A DNA stretch of 64,000 nt from Larix kaempferi (Eukaryota; Streptophyta; Pinopsida; Pinales; Pinaceae), in contig BSBM01000299.1 of the NCBI GenBank assembly GCA_027924585.1, forward strand, positions 30,728,501-30,792,500, written 5' to 3'. Made by a program: the position numbers and the translations under genes. Shown piece after piece: positions 19,976 through 31,709 of the stretch; the stretch's first letter is position 1; each line of letters begins with the position of its first letter. The notes below the pieces were generated by a model. The model searched no databases, was not told the origin of the DNA, and saw nothing but the letters and a program-made list of their open reading frames with translations.

Positions 19976-21375
19976 TGATTGTACACCTTTCTTGCAAGAA
20001 ATGTGCCAACCACCAAGCATACATCGTATTTTCAAGCCCTAAAGTAACCTCATCTTATAGTGACTAGAAAGATGTCTTGTTGCTTCCTCAAATCTTCTCA
20101 AGTGTTGAACTCGATCTTTGCCATCTCTGTACTCTTATACCAATCTAGACAATATCAGTTTTTCCTCCCAAACAACTATAATTGCAAACAAGTTCCTTAT
20201 GTACCTAGATTATTGATTTCTTATGACTATTCTTCAATGACCTTGTTTGAGTCCTTTCTCAATGAGACATTCATGTGCAGGACTCATGGCATGCCCAAGT
20301 TGTGTTCATGTTCTTTTTGCACCAAGCATAAATTCTCCACATAGGTATTGAGTATCGATGCCTCTTCCTTATTTGTAGCATTTGTTTCATGTTCATATAG
20401 CATCCTTCTATTGTCCAATAGGACCAACAACCCTTTTGTGTCCTTTTTTGAACATCGTAGCTTCTTTATCAAAATATATCATGCCTCTCATTAGATAGAC
20501 CTGCAATCATCCAAACAGCACCCACTATGCATCCCTTGGTAACTTCAAGGCTTCCAAAACCACAATCAACTTGATCCCATAACAACATATCTCTACAGCG
20601 ATCAATTATGCCATTAGTCGGCATGTATAATGGTCAATGACCCTTATACATGTATTATTATGATACATGTATTATCATGGTGTAAATGATTGTACACCTT
20701 TCTTGCAAGAAATGTGCCAACCACCAAGCATGCATCGTATTTTCAAGCCCAAAAGTAACCTCATCTTACAGTCACCAAAAATATGTCTTGTTGATTTCTC
20801 AAATCTTCTCAAGAGTTGAACTTGACCTTTGCCATCCCCATACTCTTCCACCAGATTGGACAATGTTAGTTTTTCCTCCCTAACAATTGATATTGCAAAC
20901 AAGTTCCTTATGTACCTAGATTATTGATTTCTTGTGTCCATTCTTCAATGAACTTGTCTGCATCCTTTCTCAATGAGGAATTCACATGCAAGACTCATGG
21001 CGCATCCAAGTTGTGTTCATGTTCTTTTTGCACCAAGCATAAATTCTCCACATAGGCACTAAGTCTCGATGACTCTTCCTTATTTGTAGCATTTGTTTCT
21101 TGTTCATAACCATCCTTCTGTTGTCTAATAGGACCAACAACCCTTTTGTGTCCTTTTTTGAACATCATTGCTTCTTTATCAAGATAAATCACGCCTCTCA
21201 TCACAGAGATCTACAATCACCCAAGTAGCACCCAATATGCATCCCTTGGTACCTGCAAGTCTTCCAAAATCACAATCGACTTGAGCCCATAACAAGTTAC
21301 AACATATCTTGACAATAATCAATTTTCCCATCAGTCGACACATATAATGGTCAATGACCCTTATACATGTATTGC
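19976..21375. repeat. 711-bp tandem duplication
   Basis: 19976 to about 20660 is repeated from 20687 to about 21375 (shared blocks TGATTGTACACCTTTCTTGC, GTGCCAACCACCAAGCAT, CACCAAGCATAAATTCTCCA). Each unit carries a related minus-strand fragment containing NATNKEE...YVENLCLVQKEHEHNL (20472-20284 and 21204-20995). I do not recognise that protein; position and strand suggest the spacer between protease and RT of the old gypsy element. The two copies have diverged by scattered substitutions and small indels. Confidence 0.85.
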
Positions 21376-21383
21376 TATGCTAC

Positions 21384-22720
21384 ATAGGAGGTTTACCAGT
21401 GCTTCCTCATAGTAATAGTAGAAGTAATATTAATCTCTACTCCCATGTCTACCATTGCATTGTAAATCTTCTTCCCTGTCATCAAAGCAGGAAATTTCAA
21501 ATCTTCACTAAAGAAAGCACTATTCTTACTTATTGAGATTGTATGATCTTCTTGAGTGTCCTCATCTTCTATGGCCAATAAAGTAGTTAAAGAAATCATA
21601 GATCTTCCATAGGCAATGCTTATCCTATACCAAATTCTTTAATTGTATTATCATATCCTTGTTCCTTCATCCTTCTGCGTAATTTGAACTCAATTGTCAG
21701 TTCTATTTAGTGTCTACTCCAAGTTCATCCTCATAAATCCTTTATCATGCAAACCACTTCCTCAAATATTTTTTTTGAATCTTATAGTCACATCTTTGTC
21801 ACTCTATGGTTCCTCATTCTTTGATTCCCTTCCTCCATAACTTCCAAGGTGGGCTCGTGTGGCTATGGGGGCTTATTTATGTTTTAGCTCCATGTGCATT
21901 CTAACCATCATGCAATCCTTTGTGAACATCTCTTCCATTTTTTGGCATTTGCTCATGTCATGGTCTCCTAGTCCACACAAGATACAATGTGGATATCCAT
22001 GAATGTTATATATACAGTTCTATCTCGTATATCCATACATCCCCCATGAGAAGCACTTGCAGGCTTGCTTCCCCCTTGGCAATGTGGCATTGTTACTATT
22101 TTGTCCTTGTACCCAATATACATTCTAGATGTCCATCACAAATTGCCACTCATATGAACAGTGTTGTTGACCTCACTATCTCTTGACCTCCTCGAATCAT
22201 CCCTTCCAAGGCAATTTACCCATGCATGATTTGTGGTAGGTATTATGATCTTGGCAATAATTGTACTTATTCAACATCTAAGGGAAATAGTCCTATGACC
22301 TCTTGACTCTTGCCTCTTCAAATCTCAATTTCAAGTCAACTTTCAACCTCTATTTATCCTTGGATCGATCTCCATGTCTACTTCATTTTGTCAATTTCTT
22401 CAAGGTGTTTTCCATCTTTTGCAACCTCTACTCCCATTTGTTATTTTTGCTATCCCTGTCGATCATATCACCTTCCATCTTCGTCGTTGCATTCACTACT
22501 TCTCGATATGTCTTTGGCCTAGTTGTTCAAACATTTGTCTAAATGCACAAGTTCAATCATAATATGAAATAGAGGATTTTCTCTTCCTCATGTGCATGGT
22601 AGTTGAGTTGGTTCATCAATTATTTTATTATTCTATCATACTAGACCATCACCTCTCCACCTTCATGCTTAATGTTCTTCCAATGGTTAAATGCAAAGGG
22701 TTTCACATCCAAGTAGGCCT
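21384..22720 (-). pseudogene. Ty3/gypsy gag and protease remnant
   Basis: A clean CCHC zinc knuckle (CX2CX4HX4C) reads CILCGLGDHDMSKC at about 21990-21945 on the minus strand, marking the end of gag. Downstream, 21599-21393 reads FPALMTGKKIYNAMVDMGVEINI, resembling the gypsy protease core with the catalytic Asp present but the following Thr/Ser-Gly-Ala changed. Gag upstream (22.0-22.7 kb) is too broken to delimit. Strand and order fit the 5' part of the element whose RT and integrase lie at lower coordinates. Confidence 0.6.
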
Positions 22721-22759
22721 AAGTTTCTCTAAAGTTGTTGACCACATTCCTCCAACGAC

Positions 22760-24945
22760 AAAACATATTTTTCCCATCCACCTTCCACAAAAAAATAGAG
22801 AGGCGCCCTATAAGGAACATTTGAATTGCAGCCACTTATTCCCCGAATTTGTCTCACCATATGCCTACCACATTGCCTCTGGAGTGTTACCGCTCAAAAT
22901 AGTACCCATGATAAAGTCATGGATCACAAGGCAATTAGTGGCAAGCATGGGAGAAGTTGGAGCCCAATGTCAACTCAACCTAGCTTTTTGAATGCTTTAG
23001 GTCAAATCCCAAGACCAAGGGGGAGATCCCTGGAACTTGGTGAACAATATTTGTGATTCCCTAGACAATACACAAACATGTTTCCCCAAAAACCTCTCGA
23101 CAAAGACCAATTCCTTATGGAGTCAAAACACTAAAGTATAAATATCATTGAAAGAGAGGGAGGAGTTAAAGGACTTTATCATGGGTCCCAAGAAATATAA
23201 CATCAAATTGTTGCTACTGTTATGGGATCGCAGCAGTAAATATATCTCAAAAAACTTGATAAAAATTAGTCATAACAATGTCACCCTTACCGTATGAAGT
23301 GTACCTTGTATAATAGGGTAAGGGTTGGGGGGTGAGCAATAGGATGAAAGGAGTGGGCCTCAAAACAGTTCTGAAAATAGGATATCATATCTAATATGAG
23401 CTTTGTAACAGCCCTCAAATAGAGTGTGGCACCGCTTAACACATTCTCCAATGAACCTCCAACCCCCTAGGGGTCAAAACAGGCCTAGAAACCCACTTTT
23501 TACGCCTTCAAACTTAGCAAAATTCCTTTATAGACCTATTGTACCTGTGATAACAGATCTGCAATACAAAACCCTAGCCGGCACAAATATCAAAATATCA
23601 CGTAAATCAACCACAAGATCAAAACACTCTTCACGATCCACCATTAATTCAACTAGGGCGCATCTTTCTTAGGGAACAGAACTTCCAATTTCCAAGTATT
23701 TTTTAATATATGTATTTTCTAATTTTTTAGGGCTTTTCTAATATTATATTTTTGGGGATTTTTGTAATAAATGTATAAGAGAATTTTGATAAAAGAGTGA
23801 TGGGAAGGGGTTATGACCTCGGTATTTTCAACCCTAGGGCAATTAGAGATAGAGGTCAATGTCCCTGCTCAATTTGGCTATTCAAGATTTACCAACTAGG
23901 GCAAGAGGCTAGTAACCCGATACTAGGTCAAAGTAGCCTGAAACCCAAATTAGGGAAAAAGATGAACTCCAAGGCCCACGATGGAGAGCTCCTTCAGTAG
24001 AAAGGTCTCCGCAAACAAAGATGACAAGATGCCAATAAAAAACCCTAATTTACCTTGCCCAAGGTGCAAAACAACATCAAACAAGAAAATGGAAAGATCT
24101 TACCAACATCAACCAAGAAAGAGAGCAAGAGATACTTCTTAGGTCCTTCCTTAACCACAAGTTATTACAACCATTCTTAGGATCAACCTTGCAAGATAGT
24201 AGAAGCCCTAGAAAATTCACCATTCATCACAAGCCAAAGAGAGAAGTGCACATCATTTGAAGCTCCAATATACCAAGATAAAAAGAGAAAGTACATATTT
24301 GAACCCTTGTCCATGTTTACAAATGAAATTTAGAAGCCTTGTTTATATGAGACTTCCTCTACTTTCTGAGTTTTAGAGCCTACCTTAATAAAAAATAAAA
24401 ATAACTTAAAACTAGGGCTTGTCACCCACAAGTCGAGGACTAAGCCACAAAAGACTGAAAATGATGCAAATGGCCTCAACTGTGTGGAGTTGCGAGCCAG
24501 AGGAGGATGTCATGCCCCAACTAACCCCAACAATGTAGAAGATCTCTCAGGGTCCTCCCCTTTATCAAGAAAAAGCTCTCTAGATGAGGACGATATCATG
24601 GTGATGTGAGCATATATGTACCAAGAGGAGGGGTCAAACAATGAAGAAGAAGGTACAAGTGGGCATAAAGGAGGTGTGCTAAACCTAGTGTGACAACCCT
24701 TACAAGCGCAATCACCTCATACATAGCAAAACAATGAATGTGGCTAGGAGCCCCTAAGCCATGTGTCCTAATGGACCCATCCCAAGAAGCATCGAACACC
24801 AGCCCAGGGCCCAAATGGCCCAACAAACGAGGGACTTCCCCCCATCAAGAATTAGTCAACAATGCCACTAAGCCAACACTTCCTGGAATGAAAAGTAAGA
24901 GGACCTACCATGACCAGACCATGGGTCTTGAGCCCCACTAGACCA
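22760..24945. other. region without recognisable genes
   Basis: No sustained frame with family resemblance and no clear repeat edges. Composition is more balanced than the flanks, so it may be older transposon sequence (for example the LTR or leader of the gypsy element). Confidence 0.35.
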
Positions 24946-24949
24946 CCAC

Positions 24950-25262
24950 TTTTACATAATCAAGCCCAAACTTGGCCTTTTACAATGGCAAAAGACCCCT
25001 TCGCTCTGGCATATCCTGGCAAGCATGCTGCAGACGATCTGGGCTGTAACACAGGGTAAATAAGAGGTCATCCCAATTAGTATTTTTGTCATAAGTCAAG
25101 ATCCAAGACATATCAACACTTCTAGGTCTTCTCCTTCTGTGATGGGCATCCCTGTCCTCATCGAAACTGTATTCATCATGTCTATGTTTGTTCTCTTTAT
25201 TTAAGTGACGTGAATCCTCAAATCATTCTCTTCTTTGTTTCAATCTTTGTCTTGTTCTCTGT
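24950..25262 (-). pseudogene. arginine-rich coding fragment of unknown origin
   Basis: A minus-strand frame of about 104 codons broken by one TGA. It starts DIKPWRQRTRQRLKQRRE, then the stop, then a His/Arg/Asp-rich part (HRHDEYSFDEDRD, HHRRRRPRSVDMSW), and ends TNWDDLLFTLCYSPDRLQHA before a natural-looking stop. Frame, charge pattern and single stop look like protein-coding sequence rather than chance. I do not recognise the family; a captured host-gene fragment or a retroelement gag are both possible. Confidence 0.35.
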
Positions 25263-25499
25263 CGCCAAGGTTTAATGTCTCACCCTTGTTTCATTGTATT
25301 CCTACCTCCATCCCAGAGGGACATTAACAGCAGCAGCAAGTAGAGGAGACATGGGTGCATACAGAGAAGGCACGTGTGACATATGTGCAGGTCTGTACAG
25401 CAGCAAGGAAATCCTCCTCCAGCAAAGTTATATAGCAGTACAGCAGCTCCGTACATCCCTCCTTCAGCAATTCCGTACAGAAATAATGAGGGAGCAGGA

Positions 25500-25870
25500 G
25501 CATTTATGAAGAGAGAGATGGAGGGTGCATGCATGCCAAAAACATGCATGCACCATCTTCAGTTTAGTTCCAGTTTAGATGCCTTTTATATTTAGCAGTT
25601 CAGTGTTATTTTTTATTTTGATTTAGTTAGTATTTGCATGCACAATTAGAGGATGCAGTTTCCCCGTTAAGCAAGGCACTCATGCATGTGGATTCCAGTC
25701 TGAGTTAGGGTGCAGATCTCTAGGAGGGTGCATGCTTGCATGGCATGGCTCAGTTCATCTACAATAGAGGTGCACTTCACTTAGGATCATATATCCATGC
25801 AAGGAAGGCACTTTAGGGTTAGGGTTTAATATTTCCAGTTAAGGTGCTGTTGTGCATGTATCCAGAATCA
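25500..25870. promoter_or_regulatory. cluster of GCATGCA (RY-type) motifs
   Basis: GCATGCATGCC, CATGCATGCACC, TTGCATGCAC, TCATGCATGTG and GTGCATGCTTGCATGG occur within 300 bases, far above chance spacing. CATGCA is the core of the plant RY element bound by B3-domain factors. A comparable cluster lies in the solo LTR at 9214-10417, so this may be a related LTR rather than a host regulatory site. Confidence 0.4.
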
Positions 25871-26212
25871 TTGTACCTTCTAGTCTATAATGGAAAAGGC
25901 AGGAGTATAGGTTTATTTATTCAGTTTTCAGTTCAGCAGTTGGCAGTTGTTTTCCTGTAGCATATTTTCATTTTCAGAAGTAACAAAAAGCAGTGACAGG
26001 TTTTGACATTCAATTTATTGTGTTTCCCTTATATATTTGCTAAGAGAATTTTGTTTATAGATTTCAGCATTAATTACAACGCACAGCTTTTTGTAGCTTT
26101 AAGTTTTCCGCTGTTTAGTTTCCTGTACGAATCAGTTTACATTGGTTTGAGAAAATCTAACACCAGGTACCTGATGATCTGTATCAGTTGAAAAACATGC
26201 AATTCATTTGGA

Positions 26213-26571
26213 AGCCAACATGCTTATATTGCTTATGCAAAGGTATTGAGGCACAATGGGGTTCCTTCCACTTAGTCTCATGAAAATTCCAAAATGAGTG
26301 TGAACACTAAGAAATTGATTACCCCCTAGCAACAAAATGCCTTAATCTATCCCTCGATCGGATCTAACTCAGAAGACAGTAGAGGGCAATATAAGCCGAC
26401 ATGCTTATATTGCTTGTGCAAAGGTATTGAGGCAGAATGGGGTTCCTTCCACTTAGTCTCATAATTCCAAAATGAGTGTGAACACTAAGAAATTGATTAC
26501 CCCCTAGCAACAAAATGCCTTAATCTATCCCTCAATTGGATCTAACTTAGAAGACAGTAGAGAGCATCCGT
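26213..26571. repeat. 181-bp tandem duplication
   Basis: 26213-26393 and 26394-26571 are nearly identical (ATGCTTATATTGCTT, GGGGTTCCTTCCACTTAGTC, CCCCCTAGCAACAAAATGCC). Nothing coding is seen inside. Confidence 0.9.
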
Positions 26572-28895
26572 TGTAATCAAATTTAAACAAGGAGCAAGGG
26601 GGCATCCCTAACGGATTGACCTTTGGAGAGGTATGGCTTCCGAAAGCATGACATTCACACATAATTTGGTAGCTAAGTTGCATCGATATGGGAACGAATA
26701 TGGCAAAGTTTTAGAAAACTGGGATATGATACAGCTACGATACAGCAAATAAATACATACATACTGTTTGTCCTAGGTCTGTTAGCTTGTTTACTAGACC
26801 TTTTGATTTTCACCTTTGTCCTTGTTTCCCTTTTATTTCCCTTTTTCCTATGTTTTGGTTGCTTGATCTTCGTTTTTTAATAATCATTTTTATGCATTTG
26901 CAAAATCATAGTTTAAAAGCCTAAGCTCTTATAGATTAATTAAAGTCCTTTCATAATTTATGCAAAGTTAAGATTTGATAAAGTATTGCCTATGTTTAAC
27001 ATGGACTGGCAATGCATCTCATCATCCATATGTATACAGGCTGTCAACTTGCCGAGGTTGGGTTTTTGTGCAGGGTTACCAAAACAATAATGAAGCTGAT
27101 CAGTCTCTGGATTCTGGAAATAAGGTTTCTGGAAGGATCACCTGCGTAGCAAGCCATATCATTTTAGTGCCTTTCTTCCAATTTATGCTCAACATACAGT
27201 ACTGATATTCTCACTATTTTAAGAATGGTTATGGTGCAAGTCTTGGTATGGAAATGCTAGAAAAATCCAAAGCTAATACCATTGATTTGTGCATAATCCA
27301 ATGACCAAGGTGTCTAAGCTACAGGGTGCCAGGAGTCTATTGTTGATGAATATCCAACACTGGATGAAGGGGCGAGGAGATTTACTGCAAAATTCTTTGG
27401 TAAAGAATTTGAATCCCAAATAGAAAAACCATCCTTTGCTCATAAAGAAATGTGACGTTTTTACTGTGCTGAGTCATCATTTTCAAATGATTATTCTGAG
27501 CAACTGGAGAATCATTTTGCAAAACGGGCGGAGGTTTTTGTTCCTAACACGTCAGAGAACAATAACCTCTCTCAGTTTTCCTACAGGTGTCATAGATTGG
27601 GAGAATCGAATCCATCTTTGAGCCATAATTTTCGAATCTCAGAATTTCCCTGTTTGACACATGTTTTTGAAATGCAGATCTCGGGCAAATGAAAATGAAT
27701 CTCAAAGAATTGAGAGAGGTTTTTGCTCACAACAAACCAATCTACAATAACCTCTTTCGGATTATACACAGGTGTCACAGATTTGGAGAACCGAATCCAT
27801 CTCTAAGCCCCAGTTTTCAGCAGTTTGGCCCAATTTTTGTGGCAGGCAGCTTCAGAAATTGATTGTAACTGATTGTTATCTTTGGGATTTTGGAGGATTT
27901 CAACCTCATCATCTATATAATGCATATTGTAACATTTTGAATAGGGGAGACGGATGAAGGTCGAATATGCTGGGAGAATTGTACAGTTCTGTAATTTCTT
28001 ATCTGTGTAAGAACTTCTTTGCGTTATGAATGACAAATTATCTATTTGGAGCTAGGTTTTAAACTTTATGCTGTGTGGATATTCTCTGGTTCTGTTTGAA
28101 CCCTTGTTTAAATTCTGGTTTATATAGATGTTTTCTATATAGATCCTGTGTTGGCAAGTAGATATTTATGCTTACTGAAGTTTGAAATGTTATTTTAAGC
28201 ACCTACACTTTTACATATTGTGCAGTGATGAACTGTTTGTTTATTCCCTGCATTTGTATGTTTTGCAACCTGTCTCTTGGATCCTGTACAGCAGTACTGT
28301 CATTCCTTTTGCAAAATATTGTTTTTATAAATGTATTGTCTGATGTTTTCAGATTATTGTATCTCTGTACTTTGTCTTTACACACTTGACTTTTATATTG
28401 TTATCCACTAAAATCATAAAAACAATCCTTAAAATATGAGGTGCCTGAACACTGCTATCCCGTAGTCAAGTTAGCAGACTTTAGGACTAACACATACTAA
28501 GAAATTGGAGTTAGAATCATTTTTTTATGTTTTTTTTTCCATTTTAGTCACCAAAATTATCAGCTGAAAGATGAAACGACCTATGGTCCCCTGCTGAAAC
28601 AATCCATACCCCTGTTGAAACAATGGAAATGCCATGTTAAACAGTTGACACAATGTTTTAAAAATCTAAAACATTGATAAAACATTTCAGTCACATTCCA
28701 GAGGCATTCCGTACAAGGATCCATTTCCAAAACATGGAAACATGTTTCCAACACCCGGGGATGGCATTTCTGGTAACATAGTTTAGTCAATGCAACGGAA
28801 AAGAGGGTACTCATCTCTTCAGCATTATATAAGAGATCACACTGTTCAATTGTAAACATCATTCTCAAATCATTCAACATATATATTTTGATCCT
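26572..28895. repeat. non-coding stretch with an imperfect 185-bp repeat
   Basis: No gene recognised. A block beginning ACAATAACCTCT and containing CAGGTGTCA..GATT..GAGAA.CGAATCCATCT occurs at about 27558-27628 and again at 27743-27815. A TATA-like CTATATAATGC at 27915 and a T-rich tail suggest LTR-like sequence. Near 28720-28760 short palindromes of TTTCC/GGAAA (CATGGAAACATG) recall the ends of DNA transposons. Confidence 0.35.
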
Positions 28896-28900
28896 TTTGC

Positions 28901-29560
28901 ATTATAAGGCTTTATAGTTCATAGTTTTTCTTATAATTCGATGATGGCTCCTTGTGAGTACTGCTTGATGCATCACAACCTCTGTCCAGTTTCTTTTGCC
29001 CAACCAAAATACTCTACAAGGGCATAATCGAAGTTGTACAAAATTAATCTAGCCTAACAACTCTTGCCATTACCTTTCTTACTCTTTTTGCCAAAATGTT
29101 AGCCAGTATCCTATAAGACAGATGGCTCCTTCATTATAAGGCTTCATAGTTCATAGTTTTTCTTATAATTCGATGATGGCTCCTTGTGAGTACTGCTTGA
29201 TGCATCACAACCTCTGTCCAGTTTCTTTTGCCCAACCAAAATACTCTACAAGGGCATAATCGAAGTTGTACAAAATTAATCTAGCCTAACAACTCTTGCC
29301 ATTACCTTTCTTACTCTTTTTGCCAAAATGTTAGCCAGTATCCTATAAGACAGATTAAGAAGGGTGATGTATCTTCAACCCCCCACCTGAACTCTCTTGG
29401 TTCCCTAACTGTACATCCTTAGAGCTTTCTAGAAGCTTTCCAATCACTGGGCCAAAAGCTTCATATAGAATTCAGAAGATAGTCCATCCATCCCAAGTAA
29501 TTCCTCATCAACCACATCTTTAATGGTACTCAGAAGTTCCACCTCGTCCATAGATTTTAG
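28901..29560 (-). pseudogene. LINE reverse-transcriptase remnant with internal 232-bp duplication
   Basis: Minus-strand text includes DEVELLSTIKDVVDEELLGMDG and SSEFYMKLLAQ (the block entering LINE RT, 29550-29440), then YITLLNLSYRILANILAKR (29375-29315), the conserved (R)PI-LLN-YKI-K-LA-R motif, with frameshifts between. The segment 28901-29132 is repeated almost perfectly at 29133-29355, so part of the RT motif occurs twice. The catalytic FADD region is not visible. Dead fragment. Confidence 0.75.
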
Positions 29561-29650
29561 AGAGGAGAATCTGTTGAAATTCAGAAACTTGAATGGATTT
29601 GAATGCCATCTTTTTTTTAGCTTGTGGTGCCCACCAACGTGGCCTAAAGG

Positions 29651-30514
29651 CTATGTTGCATGGGTACCCGTACCGGGGGGTCGGGTACACGTACCCGTAC
29701 CGGGTACGCGTACCGGGTACTTGGGTACTTCAATGGTACGTTCCCAGCCGTACCCAGGCGTACCCAAATTCAAACTCGCGTACCGGGTACTTCACTTATG
29801 AAAACAGGGTACTTGCATGGATTTTGGTACGCCGTACCGCATGTTTGGGTACGCGGGAGGTACGGCTGTTGGGAAATTTACCTTAGCTCGCCGATCGAGG
29901 GGGGTCGATTTGCAATGTTTGATGTTTAAAATTTTAAAAATTAAAAATTAAAACACTGAAAGACATGTTATGTGGGCACTTACCCCTTACCTAAACCTGC
30001 GCGGCACTCCATTTCTCACTGCTAGTGCTCCGTGCTCACTACTCCAGCGATGCCTATCTAGAGAGCTTGCTGACAGAGGACCTTAGTGATGCTGATGACA
30101 TTGATCCTGAGGATGCTGATGACATGGCTTGAGGAAGCCAAATCAGCTATCTTGTTCATTGTTCAATGCTTACTGTTTTGAACTTTCGTTTTCATGTTTG
30201 GAAATGCCATTCAGTCTTCCAGTCTTCCACTTGATATCTACTATGAGTCTATGTCATATGATTTATCAAATTTATTATTTTATGTTTCAAATTTTCAATG
30301 TGAATGTTCATATGAATCATTGAATTTAGAAATATCAAATATACATGTATGATGTGATTGTGACATGTTTTATTTTTATAAATTTTAATATATATAAATA
30401 TATATATATACAGTACCCCCAACGTACCCAAGTACCCTGTTTCAAAAAGTGGCGTCCCCGTCCCCGTCCCCGTACCAGTACCCGTCCCCGTACCCACGTT
30501 TCCTGGCAACTTAG
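29651..30514 (+). mobile_element. hAT-like non-autonomous element, copy B (best preserved)
   Basis: 864 bp flanked by a perfect 8-bp target duplication, CCTAAAGG (29643-29650 and 30515-30522), as expected for the hAT superfamily. Left terminus CTATGTTGCATGGGTACCCG; right terminus read inverted CTAAGTTGCCAGGAAACGTG. The left subterminal 190 bp and right 90 bp are packed with GTACCC/GTACCGGGTAC and CCCCGTCC motifs, probable transposase-binding arrays. A frame near the 3' end (30044-30132) reads DAYLESLLTEDLSDADD then IDPEDADDMA and a stop with no interruption, unlike copies A and C. No transposase core is encoded. Confidence 0.85.
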
Positions 30515-30522
30515 CCTAAAGG

Positions 30523-31310
30523 ACATTTGGTTTCCGTTTAATTGACATATGGCAAAGTGGCAAATTTGATAAAGAAATGTGCTCTGGGGCAACCTTGGTA
30601 GTTTTAATGGATTTGAATGCCATCTTTTTTCTAGCTTGTGGCGAGTCAGCGACCACCCATGTGACCTACCTTTTGTAAAAATGCCCTATTTGTATATATT
30701 TTGCATATATCATCAGTCAAAGGAAGCAACTTACATAAGGGAAAAAGAGTCGGACACATATATATTGGAAAATTTAAAATAGATAAAAAAGTAAAAGTTT
30801 AAAAATAGATAAAAAAAGTCAAAAAGTAAAAATAGATAAAAAAGTAAAAATTTAGATAGATTAATGACCATGAACATTCTGAAACAACAACTGTCCGAAT
30901 ACTCTGTACACTTCTGCAATGCTGAAATAAAACAAATTTAGCAAAAGCAGTATGGAGAAAACTCGCCAGTAAATTATATAAACCCAGATTGATAGAGCAT
31001 CCAGAGATAATCCAGGCACCTGTGGGAATGGGGGATGGCTCATTTTTCCCAATGAGCAAAAAATCACTTTCAAGGTTGACATTGGGTATGGAACAAATAA
31101 CAGAGCAGAAGTACTGGCAGCCAGCACACTACTGAACAGCGTTGGATAAAAGAGCCACAGACATTGATGTTAACAGTTATGGGTATTCAAACATAGTCAG
31201 TAGGATGGCTAAAGGGAACATCATGAACAAACTGCATACATCATCAAGCGGGCATGAGAAACACCTTGGAAAGACTACAGAGATTTGCCAGCATCTCCTT
31301 CCAACATATC
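30523..31310. other. AT-rich stretch right of hAT copy B
   Basis: A 30-bp block GGATTTGAATGCCATC..TTTTTT.TAGCTTGTGG occurs both left of the element (29593-29624) and here (30608-30639), so the hAT copy lies within or beside an older local duplication. Between 30780 and 30860 AAAAGTAAAAATAGATAAAA-type repeats are present. No gene seen. Confidence 0.5.
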
Positions 31311-31329
31311 TACGGAGAATTGAAGTAGG

Positions 31330-31700
31330 CTGATTCATTGGCAAAGGCTGCTGTTCTACTGACTCCAGGATTTACAATTGAAAACCCGATCCAGGGAGGT
31401 AAGTAGTAAGTACCATCTCCACGAGGGACATATTCTAATTTCTAAGCAATGAGAAATTATGTTTTAGTTAAACAGATCTGATTTGACCTTCTTGTTTTTC
31501 AGCAGCACTGTTCGAAGTCTCCAAGACCAAGATATCAGTTGTGTTTATGCTCAAGATCACTCTTTTGACCCTGTTGCCGCCGGATTTAGCACACCTGGTT
31601 AACGCAACAGAAATCTATGCTACTGCTCAGTGTGCCCTTGGGGAAAGTCTCGAGTCAAGGCTGTCACTTGATATTGACTCCTCCATTTAGGCAAAACTCC
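31330..31700 (+). other. two exon-like segments with a candidate intron, unknown gene
   Basis: After a possible acceptor at 31330 a frame reads ADSLAKAAVLLTPGFTIENP (to about 31396), ending at a strong donor (CAGGGAG|GTAAGTAG). About 105 bases on, a T-rich tract ends in TTTTTCAG, and the frame can continue AALFEVSKTKISVV...LDIDSSI to a stop near 31690. In another frame the second segment reads VRSLQDQDISCVYAQDHSFD and on to a stop near 31602. Splice signals and open frames look gene-like, but I do not recognise the product and no start codon is evident. Could be a gene fragment. Confidence 0.3.
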
Positions 31701-31709
31701 CAACGAAGC

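Noticed and set aside
22303-22562. Three overlapping plus-strand hydrophobic frames resembling membrane segments
   Set aside because: Antisense to the gypsy gag remnant and pyrimidine-rich; hydrophobicity follows from composition.
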